64,000 nucleotides of DNA from NCBI RefSeq assembly GCF_027924605.1, contig NZ_AP027042.1:1093524-1157523 (forward strand), read 5' to 3'. Shown here in pieces: positions 56,468 through 64,000 of this stretch; position 1 is the first letter of the stretch, and the number at the start of each line of letters is the position of its first letter. The DNA comes from Dyella sp. GSA-30. Lineage in GTDB: Bacteria; Pseudomonadota; Gammaproteobacteria; Xanthomonadales; Rhodanobacteraceae. The notes beneath the pieces were generated by a model that had not been told where the DNA came from, did no database searches, and saw only the letters and a list, made by a program, of their open reading frames with translations. Position numbers and translations under genes: made by a program.

Positions 56468-58003
56468 CTACGACTTGAAATCGATATAGATCGGGTTGCC
56501 GATCAGCAACAACTTGCCCGAGGCATCTCTCACCTCGACACGCATCCAGTGTGGTGCGCCGTCGGCACTCCAGCGGAAAGGCAGGTGTCGATCCGCGCTG
56601 TCGATCGCCATCTCTCCTTGCGGCAGCGGCTTGCCATCCAGCAGCACCACGACGTGTGCATCGGCGACGTGTGTGACATGCGCGTCGAAATCGACGGCTG
56701 TGCCGGCGCCGGCAACGAGGTTTCCACCCATATCCGCTTGCCGGTCACCGGACCGGGCATGCCATTCGAGCAAACGATCACGACTGCCTTGCACGTCGAT
56801 AAAAACCTGCCCGGAGCGGATGCCGTCGAGAATCGCCGGCATCGACAACGCCTGCGCATGCACTACGGTGGTCGGTATGCCGGTGGGATTGCTACCAATC
56901 CCGGGGGCATCCTGGAAGGCATTGTGATTATCGCTGCCGCCAATGCCGGTCAGGCGATACCCCTTTGCCAGCTGCTGTTCCCAGAACGGCAGGGCTGACG
57001 ACGGTGTGTCCGCATCGCTGCCGTTGACGATCTCGATGGCTTGCACGCTTCGCATGTCGATCGGCGGCTCGGCGGTCCAGCCGCAGCCCATGCAGGCTTC
57101 GCCGCTGGGACGAATCGCATGGTTGATCGACAGCAGACCATGCAGCGGCACTAGCGCCTTAGCCAGCGCGTTCCAATCCGGGACCTCCTTGCTGCCGACG
57201 CGAAAGTCGACCGGAGCTGTCGTACCGAACAGATTGGCGTGACCGCTGAAGGTGGTGATCTCACGCCCCGGTATCAGCAGCAGGCGGTCGAAGTACGGTT
57301 GCAACTCGAGCATCGCGTTCGCGTGCGACACCGTGTTGTGGTCCGTCATCGCGATGAAGTCCAGGCCGCGCTGCGCGGCAGCCTGCACCGTGAAGAACAA
57401 CGGGCAAGGAACCTTCACGCCGCTCTGGCTTTTGCAGCTTCCGTCGCTATGGGCCGTGTGCATGTGCAGATCACCCCGATACCAGCCGGCTTCATCGCGC
57501 AATGGCGGATGCAACACCGTCGGCATCCACGCAGGATCCGTCGCGTGGCCGAACCAGATGCGCGCATCGTAGGTCGCATGGCTGGTCTGGCGAATATTGG
57601 GTATGCCGAGCACGAGCGTCCAACGCCCGGCGCGTATCGCCCCCGGCAGATAGGACGGCGTGGCATCGGTGGCCGAGACGGTGAACAGGTGCTTGCTGCC
57701 GCCGCTCCAGCCACGAAAACCATCCTGGCCACGGAAGCCGTCCGGGCCGAGCAACCCCAGGTCGATCGTCGTGCGCTCCGTATCGTGGCCGGTGTAATCG
57801 AACTGCACGGTGATGCGTGTTGTACCCGCCGGGACGTCGAACGGCAGGTTGCGGTAGGTGTGGTTCTCGTGGCCTTCCAGCGTGCCGTGCAACACCACGT
57901 CGGGTGTCTGGGCGTCGGCGGCGTGGCTGCTTTCCAGCACACCGAGCAGCATGATCAAAAGGGCAAAGAGGTTGACGAGCAGACGCAGGGGACGCTGATT
58001 CAT
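56468..58003 (-). CDS. Secreted CehA/McbA-type PHP metallohydrolase
   Basis: Product of 511 residues with signal peptide (about 1-28, ESSHAADA). An N-terminal beta-sandwich (about 35-165) is followed by a PHP domain with GDLHMHTAHSDGS near 178, the MTDHNTVSHANAM block near 221, and EITTFSGHANLFG near 254; HNAFQD follows near 360. The metal-binding His and Asp of the PHP family are intact. CehA/McbA members hydrolyse phosphoesters or carbaryl-like esters. It is downstream of a TonB receptor on the same strand with a 90-base gap; the pair may process and import a phosphorylated compound. Confidence 0.87.
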   Translation of the reverse strand: MNQRPLRLLVNLFALLIMLLGVLESSHAADAQTPDVVLHGTLEGHENHTYRNLPFDVPAGTTRITVQFDYTGHDTERTTIDLGLLGPDGFRGQDGFRGWSGGSKHLFTVSATDATPSYLPGAIRAGRWTLVLGIPNIRQTSHATYDARIWFGHATDPAWMPTVLHPPLRDEAGWYRGDLHMHTAHSDGSCKSQSGVKVPCPLFFTVQAAAQRGLDFIAMTDHNTVSHANAMLELQPYFDRLLLIPGREITTFSGHANLFGTTAPVDFRVGSKEVPDWNALAKALVPLHGLLSINHAIRPSGEACMGCGWTAEPPIDMRSVQAIEIVNGSDADTPSSALPFWEQQLAKGYRLTGIGGSDNHNAFQDAPGIGSNPTGIPTTVVHAQALSMPAILDGIRSGQVFIDVQGSRDRLLEWHARSGDRQADMGGNLVAGAGTAVDFDAHVTHVADAHVVVLLDGKPLPQGEMAIDSADRHLPFRWSADGAPHWMRVEVRDASGKLLLIGNPIYIDFKS

Positions 58004-58093
58004 GGGGTCATACCAAGGGGACTGTCATAAACGAGCCATTGGCGACGTCGAGGTAGATAACCGATCCACCTCGACGTCACCTCGGGTCATGCG

Positions 58094-60610
58094 TCAGAAG
58101 CGATACATGATGGCCGCACGGTAGGCACGCCCAAGAATCGGGCGGGCGATAAACGTATTGGCCCCTGCGTCGGCGCTCTGCAATTCACCGGCGCGCGGGT
58201 TGCCTTCGGTCAGGCCCTCGGAGTTGGTGATGTTGTCCACGTAGAAGTACAGCGAACAGATTCGCGAGATGTCATAACGCGCGCTGGCGCTGAGCACGTC
58301 GTACGAAGGCAGCCGTACCGAGTTGGCCGTATCCACAAATCGCGCGCCTTCGTATTCGTAGGCCAGCTGCAGTCGCAGCCTGCCATCGAGCAGATTCACG
58401 CCGGGCACGATGCGGTAGCTCACCTTGGGCACACGGATCAGCTGGTTGTCGACGAAATCTCGCAGCACCGGCGCGCCATTGACCAGTTCGGTATAGGTCA
58501 GGTTCTTGTATTCGGGATCCTGCAGTGTGCCGGTGACCTGCACGTCGAACCACTTGGTCGGATACCAGGTGCCTTCCAGCTCCAGACCGGTGGTCTTGGT
58601 ATTGGCATAACCCTGCTGCACGGTCGATGCGCCCGAGTTCGGATCAAAGACGTAGTTGCTGAACGACACGTCGTTGTACTTGGTATAGAACGCGGTCGCG
58701 TACAGGTCCAACTGGCGATCCGAATACTTGTAGCCCACCTCGCCCAGTTTCATCGTCTGCGTCAGCGGGGTGGCGCTGGGGCTGGTGATGTAGGTGCTCA
58801 GGTTGGGCAGGCGAAAGGTCGGCGTCCAGCGCGCGAACAGGCCCTGGCGATCGGAGAACTGCCAGTTTGCCCCAAGGGTCCAGCCGAGCTTGTTGAAGGT
58901 GTGATCCCAGGCCGTGTACTGCCCGTTGCCCTCGATGATCTGCGACGTCGCGGGCGTGCCCAGGTTGACCGTCTGTTTCAGCTCGGTGTTGCCGCGAGTG
59001 TTGACCTGCTCCCAGCGAGCGCCGGCGTCGATACGCAGCTTGTCGGTCACCTGCCATTCGTCCGAAACGTAAAACGCGTTCGTGGTCGAAATGCCGCTGG
59101 CGTTCTCCCACTCGTAACCGTATTTGTAGATGCCGTGATCGGTCAGCGTGGATACCGGCTGGCCGGCTGCATTGACGGCGACCAGGTCGAGCAGGCGCGC
59201 GTTGTCCTGCGTGTCCAGCAGCACGGTTGACGAGTAGCGGCTGAACGACTGGTCGAAGCGCGCGTAGTAGTAGCCGAACGTCACGTCGTGGCTCTGATCG
59301 CCGATATCGAACTTGCGCATGAAGCGCGTGTCGTTGATCAGCTCCTTCACCGGCATCGTCACGCCGCGCAGGCCGCCGATGATGACCAGGCCGTTGCCGT
59401 TCTGATTGGCGTTGTTGAATACCTGGGAAGGGTTGTCGACGTAACGCAGTTGCAGCGCGGTCGCGCCAGCCGGCATCGACGACTTGGCGGAGGCAAGAAA
59501 CGTATCGGCGCTCTCCACGGTATTGGGGAACATGCCGTTTCGCTGGGTATGCGTGTCGTCGTAACGCAGCGATTCGGCCAGCTTCCAATCGTCGCCCAGG
59601 TCGTAGTCGAACTTGAGCGTCAGCTGGTCGCGTTTGACGTGCGTGCCTTCGCTATTGTCGAAGTTGTAAAGGCTACCGTCGCCTTCCTTCATCTGGATGT
59701 GTTCGGTTTCCGGGCCGGCCAGCGTGCCGAAGTTGCCGTCAAAACCGGGCACGGCGCGGATCTTGCCGTCGGGATAGGTGCGCATCGGGATGCCGAGATA
59801 CAGCGCCACCTTGTCGTCCAGGTGCTTGTAGTCGACGCTGAAGCGACCGTGCTCGAAATCCTTGGCCAGATTCACGCGAAACTGGCCGCCCTCGTCGGCG
59901 TTGAAACCCGGATCGCGAATACCGCTGTCGATGCGGTAAAAGCCGCCCAGGCCCAGCTTCCAGCCGTCACCGATGGGCGTGCCGTACCACATGTCGGCAC
60001 GGCTGAGTCCGTAGTCGCCGACCGTGTACTTGAAGATGCCTTCAGGCGTGTCACCAACCTGGCGTGGAATGAAGTTGATCGCACCAGCCGGCGCGTTCGA
60101 ATAGAACACCGACGATGGGCCGCCGCGCACGACTTCGATGCGCTCGATGGTTTCATCCAGTCGAAAGGCCTGATCGGCATTGAGATAGCCGAGCGCCGGA
60201 TCATGCTGTACCGGGATACCGTCTTCGAGCAGATTGACCGAGCCGAAGCCATCCACCGGAATACCGCGCGCACGAATATTGCCGCTGGCTTCGCCACCCG
60301 ATGCCTCGACCCAGAAGCCGGGGACCGATTTCATCGCTTCGGTCACTGATGTGGGGGCTTGCATGCGCAACCGGTCTTCATCGATCGTGGTAATCGAATA
60401 ACTGGTTTGTGCTTTCGTGCGTGTCTCAACACCGGAGCGGGCGGTTACGACGATGCTGTCGAGGTTTTTCGCGTCCTTGGTGCTTTTGTCGCTCGTGGTT
60501 GCGGCGCTCGCATCGGGAGCTTGTTGCGCGGAAACGTGAAAGGTCGCGCTGGCCATCGTGCCTGCCAGGATGGCAAGGCCAATGGCCCGGGAAAGTGAGG
60601 TGGTACGCAA
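58094..60610 (-). CDS. TonB-dependent receptor (838 residues)
   Basis: Starts at TTG (60610) with GGAG eight bases upstream; the first downstream ATG would remove the signal peptide. Signal peptide about 1-28, then a TonB-box-like NLDSIVVTARSG, the plug with TSVTEAMKSVPGFWVEASGG and VEVVRGGPSSVFYSNAPAGA-like ERIEVVRGGPSSVF, and a barrel ending RAYRAAIMYRF. It is of the siderophore/nutrient class. Downstream is a PHP metallohydrolase. The 385-base upstream region has a palindrome (60828-60841) and a partial Pho-like half site. Confidence 0.93.
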   Translation of the reverse strand: MRTTSLSRAIGLAILAGTMASATFHVSAQQAPDASAATTSDKSTKDAKNLDSIVVTARSGVETRTKAQTSYSITTIDEDRLRMQAPTSVTEAMKSVPGFWVEASGGEASGNIRARGIPVDGFGSVNLLEDGIPVQHDPALGYLNADQAFRLDETIERIEVVRGGPSSVFYSNAPAGAINFIPRQVGDTPEGIFKYTVGDYGLSRADMWYGTPIGDGWKLGLGGFYRIDSGIRDPGFNADEGGQFRVNLAKDFEHGRFSVDYKHLDDKVALYLGIPMRTYPDGKIRAVPGFDGNFGTLAGPETEHIQMKEGDGSLYNFDNSEGTHVKRDQLTLKFDYDLGDDWKLAESLRYDDTHTQRNGMFPNTVESADTFLASAKSSMPAGATALQLRYVDNPSQVFNNANQNGNGLVIIGGLRGVTMPVKELINDTRFMRKFDIGDQSHDVTFGYYYARFDQSFSRYSSTVLLDTQDNARLLDLVAVNAAGQPVSTLTDHGIYKYGYEWENASGISTTNAFYVSDEWQVTDKLRIDAGARWEQVNTRGNTELKQTVNLGTPATSQIIEGNGQYTAWDHTFNKLGWTLGANWQFSDRQGLFARWTPTFRLPNLSTYITSPSATPLTQTMKLGEVGYKYSDRQLDLYATAFYTKYNDVSFSNYVFDPNSGASTVQQGYANTKTTGLELEGTWYPTKWFDVQVTGTLQDPEYKNLTYTELVNGAPVLRDFVDNQLIRVPKVSYRIVPGVNLLDGRLRLQLAYEYEGARFVDTANSVRLPSYDVLSASARYDISRICSLYFYVDNITNSEGLTEGNPRAGELQSADAGANTFIARPILGRAYRAAIMYRF

Positions 60611-60827
60611 GGCGGTAACTCCGGGAATGGGTGGGGATTCACGGAGCCGCGCACACGCCCACGCCGATCACGCCATCAAGGCGATCGGTGAAAAGGGCAA
60701 TATCTGCCATGCAATCTGCTGTTGCTCGCCGCCCCCCCTTGGCTGACGCGAGCTCCGAGGTCGCAAATAGTAGGCGCAAGCTATTACAGTTAAGTCGACG
60801 TTGCCATGACAACGCTTGTTCATTTCG

Positions 60828-60841
60828 TTTGGACGTCCAAA
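60828..60841. promoter_or_regulatory. 14-bp perfect palindrome TTTGGACGTCCAAA
   Basis: About 220 bases before the TonB receptor start and 155 bases beyond the end of cysA. It has the form of a dimeric repressor operator; the regulator is unknown. Confidence 0.4.
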
Positions 60842-60911
60842 TCCTTAAACGAAGTCGTCATATTTTTCAATGCGTGTCGTGCATATGAGCTTTGCAGCAA
60901 GTGCATCGATC

Positions 60912-60949
60912 TGGAGTGAGTGAAGAGGAGTGAGGAGTGAGAGAGAGCG
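60912..60949 (+). repeat. GA-rich dispersed repeat, copy 2
   Basis: Thirty-eight bases matching 32631-32668 at 34 positions (GGAGTGAG units). Near the end of cysA. Confidence 0.6.
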
Positions 60950-60995
60950 ACGTGCGTTCTAACTTATGACTCACATCTGGACACTTGCTGCTGCC

Positions 60996-62114
60996 TTATT
61001 GGATGCTCGCGTCGTTCCAGCGCAGCATGATGCGTTCGCCTGCATGTGCATGGCCTTCGACATCCAGCGGGAACAGTGTGCACACCTTTGGGCGAACGAG
61101 CAGGTCGCAGCCATGCTGCAAGTCCAGGCGTCCCAGGTTGTCGCTGGCGACATCGGCTTCGAGCTCGTGGACGGGGTCGCGCAGGCCCAGTTCCAAATGC
61201 GTCACGCTCCCGGCCGGGTAGATGTGCTGCAGACGCGCCTGCCACGCGTTACCATCGCCGCGGATGGAAAGCGTGAGGTGCTCCGGTCGAACATACGCCA
61301 CAGCACGTTCATAGCGCCCTTCCCATGGGTCTTCGCATAGCTCCATGGCGCTGCAGACTAACTGCGTGCCACGCCGCTCCACCGGCAGCTTGTTGACCTT
61401 GCCGATAAACTCGCACACAAACGGCGTGGCCGGTTGCTGATAGATCATGTCGGGCGTATCGACCTGCTCGATGTGGCCGTTATTCATCACCGCGACACGG
61501 TCGGCAAGTTCGAGCGCTTCTTCTTGGTCGTGGGTGACGAAGACCGTGGTGAGCTGGAGCTCTTCATGCAGGTGACGCAACCAGCGGCGCAATGAAATAC
61601 GCACCTGCGCATCGAGCGCGCCGAATGGTTCGTCGAGCAACAGCAGGTTCGGTTCCACGGCCAATGCGCGTGCCAGTGCAACGCGCTGGCGCTGGCCGCC
61701 GGAAAGTTGCGCGGGATAGCGTTTGCCGAAGCCTTCCAGATGCACACGCTTGAGCAGTTTCTCCACGCGCTCGTCGATCTCGCTACGCGATGGCCGGGAA
61801 CGCATGGGGCGGACGCGCAAGCCAAATGCGACGTTCTCCGCGACCGTCATATGCCGAAACAAGGCGTAGTGCTGAAACACCAGGCCGACGTTGCGTTGGC
61901 GCGCCGTTACCTTCAGCAGATCGCGCTCGTCCTGCGTGACGCTGCCGCTTTCCGGATAGTCCAGCCCGGCCAGGATACGCAACAACGTGGTCTTGCCCGA
62001 ACCGGAGGGGCCAAGCAACGCAAGGAACTCGCCTTGCGCGATATCCAGGCTGACGTTGTCGAGCGCGGCCGATCCGGCAAAGCGGCGACTGAGATGGGAA
62101 AGTTTCAGCGTCAT
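60996..62114 (-). CDS. cysA: Sulfate ABC transporter ATP-binding protein
   Basis: ATPase of the sulfate/thiosulfate importer, 372 residues. Walker [10 protein letters not shown] at 35-43, signature [16 protein letters not shown] near 135, Walker [15 protein letters not shown] near 155, then a C-terminal TOBE-like regulatory domain (about 240-372). It closes the sbp-cysT-cysW-cysA operon, 8 bases after cysW. CysB-type control would lie upstream of sbp, outside the window. Confidence 0.95.
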   Translation of the reverse strand: MTLKLSHLSRRFAGSAALDNVSLDIAQGEFLALLGPSGSGKTTLLRILAGLDYPESGSVTQDERDLLKVTARQRNVGLVFQHYALFRHMTVAENVAFGLRVRPMRSRPSRSEIDERVEKLLKRVHLEGFGKRYPAQLSGGQRQRVALARALAVEPNLLLLDEPFGALDAQVRISLRRWLRHLHEELQLTTVFVTHDQEEALELADRVAVMNNGHIEQVDTPDMIYQQPATPFVCEFIGKVNKLPVERRGTQLVCSAMELCEDPWEGRYERAVAYVRPEHLTLSIRGDGNAWQARLQHIYPAGSVTHLELGLRDPVHELEADVASDNLGRLDLQHGCDLLVRPKVCTLFPLDVEGHAHAGERIMLRWNDASIQ

Positions 62115-62122
62115 CGATTTTC

Positions 62123-62980
62123 TCAGTGCCTGGCGGCGTTATGCGAGGCGATCTGGTCGCCGTAGCGCCATTCGAGCACGGTCTTCAACGTCAGGGTCAG
62201 CAAGGCCAGCATCGCCAGCAGCGAAGCGACGGCAAACGCACCGACATAGTCGTATTCGTTATAGAGCACCTCGACCTCCAGCGGCATCGTGGTGGTCAAC
62301 CCGAGGATATGCCCGGAGACCACCGAGACCGCACCGAACTCGCCCATCGCGCGCGCATTGCACAACAGCACGCCGTACAGCAACGCCCAGCGGATATTGG
62401 GCAGCGTCACGCGGAAAAACATCTGCCAGCCATTGGCGCCGAGCACGCGCGCGGCTTCTTCCTCTTCGGTGCCCTGGGCCTGCATCAGCGGGATCAGTTC
62501 CCGTGCGACGAAAGGCAGGGTGACGAATACTGTGGCCAGCACCAGGCCGGGAACGGCGAAGATGATGTCGATATTGTGCTTGTCCAGCCACGGCCCGAAC
62601 CAGCCATGCGCACCGAACAGCAAGACATAGAGCAGGCCGGAGATCACCGGTGATACGGAGAATGGCAGGTCAATAAAAGCGCCGAGAATGGATTTGCCGG
62701 GAAAGTCGAAGCGCGCCATCGCCCAGGCCGCGGCAACGCCGAACACGAGGTTCAACGGCACGGCAATGGCTGCCACCAGTAAGGTGAGCCGCATCGAGTC
62801 CAGGGCTTCGGGCTGCGCCATGCCATGAAAATAGGCCTTGAACCCTTGTTGCAGGGCTTCGTAGAAGACCGTGGCCAACGGCAGCAACAGAAACACGATC
62901 AGGAAAATCAGCGCCACGCCGATCAGACCGGCATGCGCGAGTTTGCGCGGCCACGCCGTGGGGCGGGTGGTCGGCTTCAT
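62123..62980 (-). CDS. cysW: Sulfate ABC transporter permease CysW
   Basis: Inner-membrane permease of 285 residues with about six helices. The coupling EAA motif is in [28 protein letters not shown] near 180-205. N-terminal [28 protein letters not shown] is characteristic of CysW. It overlaps cysT by 4 bases. Confidence 0.93.
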   Translation of the reverse strand: MKPTTRPTAWPRKLAHAGLIGVALIFLIVFLLLPLATVFYEALQQGFKAYFHGMAQPEALDSMRLTLLVAAIAVPLNLVFGVAAAWAMARFDFPGKSILGAFIDLPFSVSPVISGLLYVLLFGAHGWFGPWLDKHNIDIIFAVPGLVLATVFVTLPFVARELIPLMQAQGTEEEEAARVLGANGWQMFFRVTLPNIRWALLYGVLLCNARAMGEFGAVSVVSGHILGLTTTMPLEVEVLYNEYDYVGAFAVASLLAMLALLTLTLKTVLEWRYGDQIASHNAARH

Positions 62981-63801
62981 CGGCGGATCTCCGTCCAGCG
63001 TTGGCTCCAGCGCTGCAACCGCGAGACGGCAATCAGCAGCAGCAGGGAGAACGCGAGCATGACGACGCTAAGCGCGGCGGCGCCGGCGTAGTCGAACTGT
63101 TCGAGCTTCTGCACGATCAGCAGCGGCGCGATCTCCGAGCGCTTCGGGATATTGCCGGCGATGAAGATGACCGAACCGTATTCGCCGACAGCTCTAGCAA
63201 GTGCCAGGGCAAAACCGGTGAGCAGCGCCGGTACCAGCATCGGCAGGATCACCCGGAAGAAGGTCTGCGCACGCGTGGCGCCCAGGCTCATGGCAGCCTC
63301 TTCGACATCGTTCTCCAGCGCTTCGAGTACCGGCTGCAAGGTGCGCACCACGAAAGGAAAGCCGACAAAGATCATCGCCACCAGCACGCCAAGCGGCGTA
63401 TAGGCGACATGGATGCCCAGCGGCTCCAGCCAGCGGCCGAGCCAGCCGTTGGGCGCATAGATCGCGGTCAGGGCGATGCCTGCCACCGCGGTGGGCAGGG
63501 CGAACGGCAGGTCGATCAAGGCATCGAGCAGGCGTCGGCCGGGAAAGCGATAACGCACCAGCACCCATGCCACTAGCAAGCCGATGGCGGCATTGATCAA
63601 TGCGGCGACCAAGGCGCCGCCAAAGCTGAGCTTCAGCGCGGCAAGCGTGCGGCCGGAGCCGAGCAGGTGGGTCAAATCATCCCAGCCGATACCCGACGCC
63701 TTGGCGATCAGCGCCGCCAGTGGCAGCAATACGATCAGGCTCAGATAAACGATGGTGTAGCCGAGGCTCAGACCGAATCCCGGCAGCAGGCGGCGCTTCA
63801 T
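62977..63801 (-). CDS. cysT: Sulfate ABC transporter permease CysT
   Basis: Permease of 274 residues starting [16 protein letters not shown]. It has six helices and the coupling loop [23 protein letters not shown] near 170-190. The ATG at 63801 is used; a TTG one codon earlier is in frame. Its start overlaps the sbp stop by one base (TGATG), so the operon is translationally coupled. Confidence 0.93.
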   Translation of the reverse strand: MKRRLLPGFGLSLGYTIVYLSLIVLLPLAALIAKASGIGWDDLTHLLGSGRTLAALKLSFGGALVAALINAAIGLLVAWVLVRYRFPGRRLLDALIDLPFALPTAVAGIALTAIYAPNGWLGRWLEPLGIHVAYTPLGVLVAMIFVGFPFVVRTLQPVLEALENDVEEAAMSLGATRAQTFFRVILPMLVPALLTGFALALARAVGEYGSVIFIAGNIPKRSEIAPLLIVQKLEQFDYAGAAALSVVMLAFSLLLLIAVSRLQRWSQRWTEIRR

Positions 63802-64000
63802 CAAAAGCCTCCGTTCGCGCCGAAATGATCGAACACGCCACCATCGCGAAAGAATTTGTCCTGCGCCTGCTGCCAGGTGCCGAACATCTCGCTCAGCGTG
63901 AAGGTGACGATCGGCGGAAACTGCGCGGCATATGCGCCAGCGGCACTCATCGAACGCGGGCGATAATAGTTTTTCGCCGCGAGTAATTGCCCTTGCGGTG
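63801..64000 (-). CDS. sbp: Sulfate-binding protein, C-terminal part
   Basis: Only the last 66 codons are in the window; the gene continues beyond base 64000. The end reads LAAKNYYRPRSM, FPPIVTFTLSEMFGTW and FFRDGGVFDHF, which is the conserved C-terminus of periplasmic sulfate-binding proteins (Sbp/CysP). It delivers sulfate to CysTWA. Confidence 0.88.
   Translation of the reverse strand, partial: PQGQLLAAKNYYRPRSMSAAGAYAAQFPPIVTFTLSEMFGTWQQAQDKFFRDGGVFDHFGANGGF

Larger units (their letters stand above)
60611..60995. other. 385-base upstream region of TonB receptor gene
   Basis: No gene. On the minus strand a TTGTCAT at 60812-60806 resembles a Pho half-site, and CTGTAAT follows 23 bases on, but the middle repeat is poor. 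A perfect palindrome TTTGGACGTCCAAA is at 60828-60841, possibly an operator. A GA-rich repeat is at 60912-60949. Confidence 0.45.

Overview
The window is GC-rich DNA from a gammaproteobacterium, most likely of the Xanthomonadales (Lysobacterales), family Rhodanobacteraceae, near Dyella, Luteibacter or Rhodanobacter. The 16S gene, the order algC / pyrE / xth, the biotin cluster bioB-bioF-bioH-bioC next to comF, and the dispersed REP-like repeats all fit, but the genus is an inference. It is chromosomal: one complete rRNA operon, four housekeeping tRNA-synthetase or tRNA-modification genes, and no phage, plasmid, insertion sequence or CRISPR.

Layout. 1-9.5 kb: a membrane-anchored phosphomannomutase, pyrE, xthA, then a cell-wall group (AmpG-like permease, a small RHH-like protein, AnmK, a MepM-like endopeptidase). 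9.6-16.6 kb: tyrS, then an rRNA operon with tandem promoters, 16S, tRNA-Ile, tRNA-Ala, 23S, 5S, and a duplicated 5S tail with a second terminator. 16.6-24.4 kb: repeats, a secreted protein, rhomboid protease, DUF1820, glutamine amidotransferase, a GspE/PilB ATPase and glyQS. 24.4-34.6 kb: XRE regulator, YbaY-like lipoprotein, GDSL autotransporter, Tex, another lipoprotein, RDD protein, MnmG. 34.6-35.4 kb: an intergenic region with two sigma-54-type promoters, one before a structured RNA candidate and one before a 61-residue protein. 35.6-42.8 kb: pepN, aldose epimerase, a PLP dehydratase, an ACT/V4R-like protein with an MHYT membrane protein, and tag. 42.9-47.8 kb: TonB-dependent receptor, phytase-like esterase and a secreted CYTH-like protein, with Pho-box-like sites upstream. 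48-54 kb: biotin synthesis genes with trhO and comF. 54-60.6 kb: racemase, HD protein, GlxA-type regulator, a PHP phosphoesterase and a second TonB receptor. 61-64 kb: sulfate ABC transporter (sbp-cysT-cysW-cysA, sbp cut by the window end).

The most novel material is (a) the 34.66-35.35 kb sigma-54 region, where a candidate RNA of about 115 nt displays GGA motifs in hairpin loops, as Rsm/Csr-titrating RNAs do, and (b) the probable phosphate-scavenging locus at 42.9-48.0 kb. Both are read from sequence only and need experimental or comparative confirmation.
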